Positions 15,743 through 23,873 of a stretch of 55,215 bases of DNA are shown piece by piece (the stretch's first letter is position 1; every line of letters begins with the position of its first letter). Source of the stretch: Rubrivivax sp. GTDB lineage: Bacteria; Pseudomonadota; Gammaproteobacteria; Burkholderiales; Burkholderiaceae_C. The notes beneath the pieces are model-generated. The model had not been told where the DNA came from and searched no databases. It saw nothing but the letters and a program-made list of their open reading frames with translations. The position numbers and the translations under genes are program-made. The DNA is taken from contig JACZKT010000009.1 of assembly GCA_014859905.1 (NCBI GenBank), positions 1-55,215 of the forward strand, read 5' to 3'.

Positions 15743-18473
15743 CGATGGGTGTCCTCGGCAAGGCGGCCAGCAGGTGACCGACGTTCGGTGCATGCCGGAC
15801 CACCCTGGGAAAATGCATCACGAAGCGTACGCCACGTTCGGCGTTGCCCTCTAGGACGATCGAGCCATCGAGCTGGCGCGTCACGATCTGGTTGACGATG
15901 TACAGGCCGAGGCCGCTGCCGCCGATCATTCGGCGGGTGGTGAAAAAGGGCTCGAAAACCCTGCCCAGCAGCGCAGGTTCGATACCACGGCCGTCGTCGC
16001 TGTACTCGATGCGGACTTCGTCGTCATCGCACAGCGCGGCTCGAACGACGATCTGTCCGCGGCTGTCTGGCTCGAACGCGTGCTGCAAGGAGTTGATCGC
16101 TAGGTTGGTCACCACCTGCGCCAGCGCGACCGGGTAGCTGTCCATCTGAATGCTGGACGCGACTTCGACGCTTATCTCGACCCGCGACTCGCCCAGCTTG
16201 GGCTGCAGGTCCCGAATGGTCTCCTCAAGGTGCTCTCTCAGATCGAAGCGATGCCTTGCTTCGGTGATTCGGTCCACCGCGAGCTGCTTGAAATTCAGCA
16301 CAAGCTGGGCCACACGCCGGGCGTTGGATAGCAGCAGCCGGGCCGACTCGCGCGCGTCGCGCAAGTACTTCTCCTGCGCCACGGCGTCGAAGCGACCCAC
16401 TTGCACCAAGGCTTGTGCGGCCTCGGTTCGGTCGCTCAGGTACGAAGCCGAGCTGACGGCGATCCCGACCGGTGTGTTGATTTCATGGGCCACCCGGGCC
16501 ACCAATCCACCCAGCGAGGCCAGCTTCTCGGATTCGACGAGGGTCCTGCGTGTTTGTTCCAAGTGTCGCATCGACCCCAACAACTCGCGCTCCGATTGCT
16601 CCTGGCTCTCGTGCGACAGCACGATCCACCAGATCCCCAGCGATGCCAGCACCAGCGTCGCGACATACAGGCGCACCATCACGTTGACTACACTCGAGTC
16701 CACCGCCACATCGTGCAGGTCCATGAAGCGGTAGGTCAACAGGAATGCTGCCCCCAAGAGCGCGGCTGCGACGCTCATCAACCCCAGGAAGCGGCCGACG
16801 CGGCGCAGCACATGCGGTCTGAAGTGCAGTCCCGCCAGGTCGAGCTCTACTGCCGCGCCTTGCGGCGTCGCGGGTCGCTTGCAGAAGTCATGACAGTGCA
16901 GTTCCAGGCCGCAGCACAAGGAGCATATGGGACCGCGGTAAAAGGGGCAATGCGCCATGTCCGGCGCCTCGTACTGGCGCTCGCAAATGCAGCATTCAAC
17001 CAGTGTGTCTGGAGACTTGGCCCGATAGTGCTGGTCGGCCCGCGCGATGTAGTAGCGGCCGCCAGTGGCGTAGGCGATGGCAATTGCCGACATGAACGCG
17101 ACAGCCAAGGCGATGAAACCAAAGAATGCCTGGGCCAGCACGCCCAGAACACCCGCATAGGCCAGGATCGCGACGGCCGACGCGATCAAGGTTGCGCCAC
17201 AGCCTACCGGGTTGAAGTTGTACAGGTGCGCACGCTTGAACTCGATATACGGCGGACTGATCCCGGTGCGCTTGAGCACCAGCAGATCTGCCACGAGTGC
17301 CCCGATCCAGGCGATCGCGACCGTCGAATACACCGACAGCACGGCTTGCAGGGTTTCGAAGATGCCCAGCAGCGATAGCAGCAGTGCGATCACCACATTG
17401 AACACCAGCCAGACCACCCGTCCAGGGTGGTAGTGCGCCAGCCGTACGAAGCAGTTCGACCAAGCCAGCGATCCGCTGTAGGCATTGGTGACGTTAATCT
17501 TGATCTGTGAGACCGTGACGAAGACCGTGGCCAATGCCAGCGCCAGAGCCGGCGAGCCGACCATGTGATCGTAGGCATGAACGAACATGTGGATCGGCTC
17601 AATGGCTTGCGCGGCAGTGCTTCCCATGCGTAGGGCCAGCACCGCCAGCAGGCTGCCGGCGCAGACCTTGAGCGCCCCGATGACGATCCACCCCGGCCCG
17701 GCCGCCAGCAGGGCAGTCCACCAGGCCCGGCGATTCGCTGGACTCCGATCGGGAAGGAAGCGCAGGTAATCGGCCTGTTCGCCAATCTGTCCTATCAACG
17801 AAAAGAGCACACCAGAAGCTGCGCCGAAGAGGAGTACGTTGAAACCCCCGCCGGCCTCGGCCCGGCCATTGAACGCGGTCCAAGCATGCACGAGATCGGG
17901 ATCCTTGAACAGGATGAAGGCAAATGGCGCCACCAGGAGTACCACCCAGATCGGCTGCGTCCAGGCCTGCAGCTTGTTGATCAACGTGACACCGAAGAAG
18001 ACGATCGGGATGATCACCAAGGAACACACGAGGTAGCCGACCACGAGGTTCAGGCCGAAGGCCAGCTGCAGTGCCTGCGCCCAGATCGCGGTTTCGATGG
18101 CAAAGAAGATGAGGGTGAACGAGGCGTAGATCAGCGATGTGATGGTCGAGCCGATGTAGCCAAATCCGGCACCTCGGGTCAACAGGTCGATGTCCACATT
18201 GGCCACGGCGCACCAGTAGGCGATGGGCAAGCTCACGAGGAATATCAGTAGCGACACGACCAGTACCGCCAAGAGCGCATTCTGGAATCCGAAACTCAGC
18301 GTGATGCTGGCACCGATGGCTTCGAGGGCGAGGAAGGAAATGCCCCCGATCGCGGTGTTGGCCACCACCCCAGGCGTCCAGCGTCGGTACGAGCTGGCCG
18401 CGTAGCGCAACGCGTAGTCCTCGAGCGACTCATTGGCCACCCATGACTGGTATTCGCGTCTTACTCGAAGCAT
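15732..18473 (-). CDS. Histidine kinase fused to an NCS1-type permease and a Cys-rich module
   Basis: From ATG 18473 (GGAG upstream) about 913 residues. The first about 470 form a 12-helix permease resembling nucleobase/cation symporter-1 (SLEDYALRYAASSYRRWTP, GGISFLALEAIGASITLSFG, LTRGAGFGYIGS, INVTNAYSGSLAWSN). A Cys/His-rich segment follows (CCICERQYEAPDMAHCPF, then ICSLCCG..CHDFC), likely one or two zinc sites. Two more membrane helices and a coiled coil lead to the kinase: H-box ARVAHEINTPVG, N-box NLAINSLQHA, G boxes DDGRGI and GGSGLGLYIV. The logic resembles transporter-kinases such as CbrA, with a different permease family. The ligand is probably a small N-compound; an amide or hydantoin/purine is inference from its neighbours. 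Confidence 0.88.
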   Translation of the reverse strand: MLRVRREYQSWVANESLEDYALRYAASSYRRWTPGVVANTAIGGISFLALEAIGASITLSFGFQNALLAVLVVSLLIFLVSLPIAYWCAVANVDIDLLTRGAGFGYIGSTITSLIYASFTLIFFAIETAIWAQALQLAFGLNLVVGYLVCSLVIIPIVFFGVTLINKLQAWTQPIWVVLLVAPFAFILFKDPDLVHAWTAFNGRAEAGGGFNVLLFGAASGVLFSLIGQIGEQADYLRFLPDRSPANRRAWWTALLAAGPGWIVIGALKVCAGSLLAVLALRMGSTAAQAIEPIHMFVHAYDHMVGSPALALALATVFVTVSQIKINVTNAYSGSLAWSNCFVRLAHYHPGRVVWLVFNVVIALLLSLLGIFETLQAVLSVYSTVAIAWIGALVADLLVLKRTGISPPYIEFKRAHLYNFNPVGCGATLIASAVAILAYAGVLGVLAQAFFGFIALAVAFMSAIAIAYATGGRYYIARADQHYRAKSPDTLVECCICERQYEAPDMAHCPFYRGPICSLCCGLELHCHDFCKRPATPQGAAVELDLAGLHFRPHVLRRVGRFLGLMSVAAALLGAAFLLTYRFMDLHDVAVDSSVVNVMVRLYVATLVLASLGIWWIVLSHESQEQSERELLGSMRHLEQTRRTLVESEKLASLGGLVARVAHEINTPVGIAVSSASYLSDRTEAAQALVQVGRFDAVAQEKYLRDARESARLLLSNARRVAQLVLNFKQLAVDRITEARHRFDLREHLEETIRDLQPKLGESRVEISVEVASSIQMDSYPVALAQVVTNLAINSLQHAFEPDSRGQIVVRAALCDDDEVRIEYSDDGRGIEPALLGRVFEPFFTTRRMIGGSGLGLYIVNQIVTRQLDGSIVLEGNAERGVRFVMHFPRVVRHAPNVGHLLAALPRTPIDEP

Positions 18474-18692
18474 CGATCCATCTACTCCGGTGGGGCCAGG
18501 CCACAGTTTCAATAGGGTACTTGATCGCGGCCGGCAGCGCACCCTCGGCGACAGTCATGGCGACTACCGTCAGGCAGGTTACCGATTGACAGCAACGGAG
18601 GGCGGGGGAAGACTCGCGATCCTTGCTGGATGTTGGGGGCGGTCATAGCGGCGTTGGCCTGCGTATCGAAGCGATAGCGGGATTCGCGGTGG

Positions 18693-19871
18693 ATGCCACG
18701 CGCTGACAGAGGTGGCTCAATGGGCAGGACGGGTTTGCGTACCGAGTGTTCGCCGAGAGAAAAGTCGCTCGTCCGCGGAATACATGCGGCGGGTGTCAGT
18801 GCCTCCGAATGGCCAGGAGTGCTTGAGCGATTGCGCAGGTTTCTCGATGCCCGTGTTGTCACTCTCGGGTATCACGAGTTCACCACCGGGTCGGATTCAG
18901 CCGTGCATGAATCTCCAGACGACGCGGATTTCTGCAGGAGCATGGCCGCCTATTCGGCGCGCAACCCGTGGTTCTTGTCGAGTGACGACTACGCTCCAGG
19001 GCGGGTGATGACGGGAGACGAACTCATCAGCCACAACGACTTGCGTCGCACCGATTTCTACCGAGGCTTTCTCCAGCCTCGCGGCCTGTTGCACCGTCTG
19101 TGCGGTGTCGTCGCGAAGCATGGGTGCGGAGCTCACCTCCTTTCGGCCTATCGCGCCGAGGATCAGGGCGCTTTTGAAGCGCGCGAGAAGGCCGAGCTGG
19201 AGGTGCTGCTGGACCACGTCACGCTGTCACTGCGGAGCCAATGGCGCTGGCAGGAGGCCGACGACCTTGCACGCGCTCTGCTGACGCAATCCGACCATGA
19301 CGCGAACCCGTTGATCCTGGTCACGTCGGACGCAGAGCCGGTCTACCGTAATCCGGCGGCCGAGCACCTGCTTGACTTGGGCGTCGGTCTGCGCCTTGAC
19401 GGCACGCGCCTGGTCGCCTCGAGCAGTGCTGATCAGCGCCTGTTGCGGGAGACGATCGCCCGTGTGGCCCAGGGCGAACCCACAGACGCTGCCGTCTCGC
19501 CCGCCGTGGTGACACTGGCCTGCGTGCGGCCAGCACATCCTGTTGTGGTGGTGGTGCGCGCGGCGGGCCGGGTCTTCATGAGCCAGGCGGGCGTACGCCG
19601 TGGGCTGGTGATGTTGTCAGTCCGGGGTGGCCACGCTGGGCACGACCCCGCTTCGTGCGTGTTCGCGCGGCAGTACGAGCTAACCACGGCGCAGGCAAGG
19701 GTCAGCGCGCTTGTATTGGCGGGGCAGCCGTTGCCCAGGATCGCCCAGTCGCTGAACGTCTCCCAGAACACGGTACGCAGCCACCTGAGGCAGATCTTCC
19801 AAAAGACCGAGACGCACGGCCAAATGGAACTCGTCCACCTCCACGCGCGCGTTTGCCCGACGCTCCCGTAA
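18693..19871 (+). CDS. LuxR-family transcriptional regulator
   Basis: 392 residues (about 383 if the ATG at 18720, with a better Shine-Dalgarno AGAGGTGG, is used). The C-terminal 60 residues are a LuxR helix-turn-helix: LTTAQARVSALVLAGQPLPR then IAQSLNVSQNTVRSHLRQIF. The N-terminal about 300 residues look like GAF/PAS-type sensory folds (DDYAPGRVMTGDELI, DPEVLLDHV-like helices, VYRNPAAEHLLDLG). No receiver domain or phosphorylation Asp motif was recognised, so it may respond to a ligand rather than to the kinase. It is transcribed divergently from the permease-kinase with about 220 bases between them. Palindromes lie just past its stop. It is the only classical DNA-binding regulator near the amide/formate genes. 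Confidence 0.85.
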   Translation: MPRADRGGSMGRTGLRTECSPREKSLVRGIHAAGVSASEWPGVLERLRRFLDARVVTLGYHEFTTGSDSAVHESPDDADFCRSMAAYSARNPWFLSSDDYAPGRVMTGDELISHNDLRRTDFYRGFLQPRGLLHRLCGVVAKHGCGAHLLSAYRAEDQGAFEAREKAELEVLLDHVTLSLRSQWRWQEADDLARALLTQSDHDANPLILVTSDAEPVYRNPAAEHLLDLGVGLRLDGTRLVASSSADQRLLRETIARVAQGEPTDAAVSPAVVTLACVRPAHPVVVVVRAAGRVFMSQAGVRRGLVMLSVRGGHAGHDPASCVFARQYELTTAQARVSALVLAGQPLPRIAQSLNVSQNTVRSHLRQIFQKTETHGQMELVHLHARVCPTLP

Positions 19872-19922
19872 CGCGCCAATCCCTTCCAGTTGTGACGCCG
19901 TTTGGCGATGGTGGTGCGCAGG

Positions 19923-19998
19923 CTCATCTATTTGGATGAGACAGACCTCACCCAAGTGGATGAAGCCACTCATCGGATCGGGTGAGAGCAATCTCACC
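19923..19998. promoter_or_regulatory. Cluster of 6-N6-6 palindromes after the luxR gene
   Basis: Three palindromes lie in 76 bases: CTCATC-TATTTG-GATGAG (19923-19940), overlapping GATGAG-ACAGAC-CTCACC (19935-19952), and GGTGAG-AGCAAT-CTCACC (19981-19998). The last has the same arms and spacing as the site at 6795. They precede the ZIP-like transporter gene by about 145 bases and may control it, or luxR itself by readthrough. Which protein binds is inference. Confidence 0.5.
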
Positions 19999-20141
19999 TG
20001 GCGAGTCGGCCCAATCCTCGCGCGTTCCGGTGAGGACGTGGATCCGCCGCAGGGGATTCGCCGAGATTCCGATCCTTCTACGATGCCCTACGCCAGGTCG
20101 GCGTGCAGGTGAACGGCGCATCCGTTCAGGCTCTCGGGTGA

Positions 20142-21050
20142 ATGATCTATGGCAAAGTCCGCACTTTGTGCACAGCGCAGCAGTTGGCCATGGGAGTGGC
20201 AAAACCGAACGCAGAGCCGCTGCCGCACCGAACGTGCGAGCGCTGTGGGACGCCAATCGTGACCATCGGCCTCGATGCCGTCATCGCCGCGTGTCTGCTG
20301 GCCAACGCCGCCGGTCTGATCGCAGCAGCGCTCGTGGTGTACTGGCGCCGCGCCCCGCCCATCGGCCCGCGCCTGCTCAGCTTTGTGATCGGTGTGCTGC
20401 TTGGGGCCGTGCTGCTCGACCTGCTGCCGCATCTGTGGGAGGCAACCGGCAATTTGGCCGCCTTGCTGGGCATGTTCGTAGCAGCGCTGGTGGTTAGCGG
20501 GCTGTTCGACCGCGTTTGCGCGTGCAGTCACCGCCCGACCGGGCCACGCGGCTCGAAGACCGTTCACCATCACGTCGAACCGGGGGCATCGTCAGTACAC
20601 GGAGCGGAGTTGCTGTTAGTCGGCGACTTCGTGCACAGCCTTGTGGACGGGGCGTTGATCGTCGCGGCATTTGCAGTGGGCCTCGTGCCCGGTGCCGTGG
20701 CGACCATGGCCGTAGCGATCCATGAAGTCCCCCGGCGCATCGCCACCGTGACGCTGCTGGTCCGCGCGGGCTGTCGGCCCGCGCTTGCTTTGGGCCTGGC
20801 GGTGTGCGCCGGTTTCGGTACCGTGCTGGGTGGCACGCTGGCATGGTGGTCGACCGAGGCGATTCGTCCCGCGCTGCCGGCTGCCCTGGCCCTGTCAGCA
20901 GCGGCGATGCTCTATGTCGCGATCGCGCAATCGGCGCAGCTCTTTGGGGCGTGGCGCACACGCATGTTCACGCTCGAGTGTGGTCTGCCATTTCTGGCTG
21001 GGATCTTGATCATTGGCGGATCGCACCATGCGCTGGAACTGCTCGGCTGA
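20142..21050 (+). CDS. ZIP-family metal transporter
   Basis: 302 residues (286 from the alternative ATG at 20190). About eight membrane helices separated by a His-rich loop (KTVHHHVEPG). ZIP landmarks: GDFVHSLVDGALIVAAF for the metal-binding helix 4 (usual HN..DG, here HSLVDG) and AIHEVPRRIA for helix 5, where the usual HEIPHE has become HEVPRR. The second metal-site His is therefore replaced by Arg, which may change specificity or rate. The GT..G and HHALELLG ends are typical. The role would be divalent metal import across the inner membrane. It follows the palindrome cluster and precedes the crcB genes. Confidence 0.8.
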   Translation: MIYGKVRTLCTAQQLAMGVAKPNAEPLPHRTCERCGTPIVTIGLDAVIAACLLANAAGLIAAALVVYWRRAPPIGPRLLSFVIGVLLGAVLLDLLPHLWEATGNLAALLGMFVAALVVSGLFDRVCACSHRPTGPRGSKTVHHHVEPGASSVHGAELLLVGDFVHSLVDGALIVAAFAVGLVPGAVATMAVAIHEVPRRIATVTLLVRAGCRPALALGLAVCAGFGTVLGGTLAWWSTEAIRPALPAALALSAAAMLYVAIAQSAQLFGAWRTRMFTLECGLPFLAGILIIGGSHHALELLG

Positions 21051-21187
21051 GGATAGCGTCTTTCCGAAACGGCGCGAGAGGTCGATGCGTACCGCCTCGT
21101 TCTTCCATTCATGCCCCGTTTCCGGATCGAGCTGCAACAGCGTCGTCACGCTTGCTCCCTCCTGATTAGCCGCACGCGGGCCGGTCC

Positions 21188-21493
21188 GTGAGCCTTTCGA
21201 TACTGGCCATTTGCGTCGGCGCCTCCCTCGGCGCCGCGCTGCGGTGGCTGCTTGCCTCGCGCCTGAAGTCGATTTTCCCGTCGGTGCCACCGGGCACATT
21301 GGTGGCCAATCTCCTCGGCGGCTTTCTGATCGGCATGGCAGTCGCGTTCTTCGCGAACCATCCATCGCTTCCATCTCAATGGTGCCTGTTGATCGTGACG
21401 GGCTTCATGGGCGGACTCGCGACGTTCTCGACCTCTTCTGTCAGGTTGCATCGCGTCCGTTTCAGGCCCTCACCTGAAAGGACAAACCGGTGA
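21188..21493 (+). pseudogene. crcB: Fluoride channel CrcB (Fluc), C-terminally truncated first copy
   Basis: The first about 80 residues are a good CrcB: SLSILAICVGASLGAALRW, PPGTLVANLLGGFLIG and LLIVTGFMGGLATFST. The Phe-box continues FSTSS instead of FSTFS, and the fourth membrane helix is replaced by [17 protein letters not shown]. Removing one base after ACC would restore FSTF but still leads to a stop 13 codons later, so the truncation is genuine. Its stop overlaps the GTG start of the second crcB (GTGA). Fluc channels are dual-topology dimers of four-helix subunits; a three-helix copy is unlikely to function alone. Confidence 0.8.
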
Positions 21494-21888
21494 CCCTCTC
21501 CATCGTTGCCATCAGCGTCGGCGCCTCGCTCGGGGCCCTGTTGCGCTGGTTTCTCGGCACGAAGCTCAATGCGCTGTTCCCGTCGATCCCGCCCGGCACC
21601 CTGACGGCCAACCTCGTCGGTGGCTATCTCGTCGGCGTGGCAGTGGCCTACTTCGGCAGCCACCCGTCACTGCCGCCCGAATGGCGTCTGCTGATCGTGA
21701 CCGGCTTCCTGGGCGGCCTCACGACCTTCTCCACCTTCTCCGCCGAAGTCGTTGCGCAGTTGATGGCCGGGCGGATGATGTGGGCGCTTTCCGGCATCGC
21801 CGTGCATGTGGCCGGGAGCATCGCGATGACGCTGCTCGGCATCGCTACGGTCGCGCTGCTTCGCAACTCTCAACTCGCAGGAGGATGA
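21490..21888 (+). CDS. crcB: Fluoride exporter CrcB (Fluc), intact copy
   Basis: 132 residues with four membrane helices: [21 protein letters not shown] with the conserved Gxxx[17 protein letters not shown] with the pore Asn, [18 protein letters not shown] with the Phe-box, and a final helix ending ATVALLRN. It relieves fluoride toxicity by passive export through the inner membrane. The GTG start overlaps the stop of the truncated copy, implying coupled translation. It is about 70% like that copy by eye over the first 80 residues, consistent with a tandem duplication. DUF190 follows after 3 bases. No fluoride riboswitch was recognised upstream. Confidence 0.92.
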   Translation: MTLSIVAISVGASLGALLRWFLGTKLNALFPSIPPGTLTANLVGGYLVGVAVAYFGSHPSLPPEWRLLIVTGFLGGLTTFSTFSAEVVAQLMAGRMMWALSGIAVHVAGSIAMTLLGIATVALLRNSQLAGG

Positions 21889-21891
21889 GCC

Positions 21892-22218
21892 ATGCACGGA
21901 TTCCAGGTCACGTTCTTCACCGAAGAAGGCCGGCATCACGGCCGAAAGCAGGTGCATGTCTGGCTGATGGAGGTGGCCAAGTCGCTGGGCATCACCGGCA
22001 TCACGACGGCGGTGGGTGTGCAGGGCATCGGGCGCGATGGGCGACTGCACTCGGCGCACTTCATCGAGCTCGCGGACCAGCCAGTCGAGGTGACGATGGC
22101 ACTGAGCCCGCAGCAGTGCGACACGCTGTTCGCGCGGCTCGAAGCGGAGAAGGCCAATGTCTTCTACACGAAGACGCCGGTGGAGTTCGGCGTGCTGGGC
22201 CGACCGCCGGATGAGTGA
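21892..22218 (+). CDS. DUF190 (PII-like) protein
   Basis: 108 residues, FQVTFFTEEGRHHGRKQVHVWLMEVAKSLGI then ITTAVGVQGIGRDGRLHSAHFIELADQPVEV and a closing VFYTKTPVEFGVLG. This is the DUF190 family, a ferredoxin-like/PII-like fold commonly placed directly after crcB; its role is unproven but likely regulatory. It starts 3 bases after the crcB stop with a Shine-Dalgarno (CAGGAGGATGAGCC) and overlaps the start of the broken MFS gene by 8 bases. The three genes therefore formed one operon. Confidence 0.9.
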   Translation: MHGFQVTFFTEEGRHHGRKQVHVWLMEVAKSLGITGITTAVGVQGIGRDGRLHSAHFIELADQPVEVTMALSPQQCDTLFARLEAEKANVFYTKTPVEFGVLGRPPDE

Positions 22219-22666
22219 CCTGCGCCCAGCGGCGCCGCCGAAGTCGATCGTTCCGGTCTCGATGCCCGCAGGCGTGTGAGTGCTGGGTTTCGTGAGCATG
22301 TTGATGGACATCTCGTCCGAGATGGTCCACAGCCTGCTTCCGCTGTTCCTGGTGGGCAGGCTCGGCGTCAGCGTGCTGGCGGTCGGCATCATCGAGGGGC
22401 TGGCCGAACCGACCGCACTGATCTCGAAGGTGTTTTCCGGGGCGCTCAGCGACTACCTCGGCAAGCGCAAGGGCCTGGCCCTGCTGGGCTATGCGATGGG
22501 CGCCTTGACAAATCCGGTGTTCGCCCTGGCCAACGGGGTCGGTGCGGCGGTCGCCGCACGCTTCATCGACCGCGTCGGCAAGGGTACGTTCGAGCAGCCG
22601 TCGGCCTACGACGGCTGCACTTTGAAACCGGTCATTGGTGTAGCGACTTCTCGCCCGATCGTATGA
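22211..22666 (+). pseudogene. MFS transporter, nonsense-mutated and 3'-truncated
   Basis: From the ATG at 22211, which overlaps the DUF190 stop, the frame reads about 22 residues to TGA at 22277. It then resumes as VLGFVSMLMDISSEMVHSLLPLFLVG.. through FSGALSDYLGKRKGLALLGY to FIDRVGKG at about 22585. Related MFS proteins have Trp before LGFVS, so TGG changed to TGA. After RVGKG, where relatives continue RGAPRDAL, homology ends and unrelated sequence follows to a stop at 22666. Only about 125 of roughly 400 residues remain, so it is not functional. The lost gene was the last member of the crcB-DUF190 operon. Confidence 0.85.
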
Positions 22667-23159
22667 CTGGAAGTGGCCGACCGCCGAAGGCCACGAACGG
22701 CAGCTTCGTAGATGCGGAACTTGAAGGATCCGGGCCGGTCGTCGGGCAGCTTCGGAGCGCGTCGATGGGCTGGTATGGGTCGTGCTGCGACGGCCGACCA
22801 ATCGGATTCATCGCCGGAAAGCGGGCGTTGAAGGCTCGATACCCGTAAGCTGCCACTCGCCGACGAGTCATTTCGACCCAAACCAGGCACTCGCCTGCCC
22901 TGACTGACAGCCGCGAAGCGGACATTTGTGAGTGACTTTGCGGCCGGGTGCGGTGGCTCGCATCGCGGTCGACCATGGTGACCCCAGTCACACGCCTCGA
23001 CCGATGGTCCTGGCCACCCCATGCGGCCCCAGCGCCACGAAGATATGCGATTGAACGACTTATCCTCTTACCTGCGCAACGTGTTGCGCTCGCTGGGCCA
23101 GCCGCTGGCCACCGTCTGAGAACCCGTTCGACGCCCCAGCCCCAGAGGAGGATTCTGCG
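22667..23159 (+). other. Gene-free spacer before the cupin gene
   Basis: About 490 bases without a recognisable gene, the debris of whatever truncated the MFS gene. It contains an inverted repeat GCGCAAC-GT-GTTGCGC (23074-23089) 70 bases before the cupin ATG, a possible operator, and a strong Shine-Dalgarno AGAGGAGGATTC just before 23160. Confidence 0.45.
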
Positions 23160-23648
23160 ATGAGCGACAAGGCCCAGGAACTCGCTGCCCGGTTGATCCG
23201 AAATGTCGATGGTGTCGAGCTGAAGCACTTCGTGCTAGGCAGCGTGTACGAAAGCCATGGCGGCCGCCTGTCGGAAGGCACCGCCGCTAGGAAGCTGGCC
23301 GCAGGCGTGGACACGCTGCCGCCGGGCAAACGCAGCTGCCCCTACCACTTCCACCATGCCGAAGAAGAGATCTTCATCGTGCTGGAAGGCAAAGGCACTC
23401 TGCGCGTGGCCGGCGACATGCTGCCCATCACATCTGGCGACGTGATCTTCATCCCGCCCGGACCCGAATACCCGCACCACATCCTGAACACCTCGGACGC
23501 ACCCCTGAAGTACATCTCGATCGGCACCAACGAACCGATGGAGATCTGCGAATACCCCGACTCCGGCAAGTACCTGGTGGGCGCACCGAACTTCCACACC
23601 ATCAGCCGCAAGGGCGGCGAACTCGACTATTGGGACGGCGAAATGTGA
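23160..23648 (+). CDS. Single-domain cupin protein
   Basis: 162 residues with one cupin barrel. Motif 1 is PYHFHHAEEEIFIVLEGKG, with two or three metal-ligand His and a Glu. Motif 2 is SGDVIFIPPGPEYPHHILN. The C-terminus is ISRKGGELDYWDGEM. Cupins of this type (DUF/ARD-like, sometimes called phosphomannose-isomerase-like) bind one divalent metal; the substrate cannot be named from sequence. It stands alone between the decayed MFS gene and the convergent RND pump, with its own Shine-Dalgarno and an upstream inverted repeat. Cytosolic, no signal peptide. Confidence 0.85.
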   Translation: MSDKAQELAARLIRNVDGVELKHFVLGSVYESHGGRLSEGTAARKLAAGVDTLPPGKRSCPYHFHHAEEEIFIVLEGKGTLRVAGDMLPITSGDVIFIPPGPEYPHHILNTSDAPLKYISIGTNEPMEICEYPDSGKYLVGAPNFHTISRKGGELDYWDGEM

Positions 23649-23873
23649 GCCGAGCGACGACCTGGCGCCTGGCCGACCTCCAACAGGTCTCCTTCGACAT
23701 GGACTCGCACTGCTTGTAGCTGCTGCATAGGCATCGGGGAGACACTGTGTAGGCGGTTGAGCCAGCTCCGGCTCAGTTGGAGCTGCCGACGAGATGGCAG
23801 GAAGCCGACCTCCACCAAGACCTGTGGCTGGCCGTCATGCCAGCCTTCCGCAGCGAACGCCGAGCTCGCTACG

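Noticed and set aside
18474-18692. A sigma70 promoter for luxR at TTGACA (18586)
   Set aside because: A -35 match exists but the hexamer 17 bases on (AAGACT) is a poor -10; not enough to call.
21051-21187. Fluoride riboswitch before crcB
   Set aside because: The expected conserved pseudoknot and loop elements were not seen in the 137-base leader.
20895-21374. Minus-strand ORF between the ZIP and crcB genes (..ETGHEWKNEAVRIDLSRRF..)
   Set aside because: A short stretch looks protein-like, but it overlaps the end of the ZIP gene and the start of crcB. It has no family I recognise, so it is not called.
23763-23785. CAGCTCC..GGAGCTG stem after the cupin gene
   Set aside because: A 7-bp stem with a 9-base loop in GC-rich DNA is weak evidence for a terminator.
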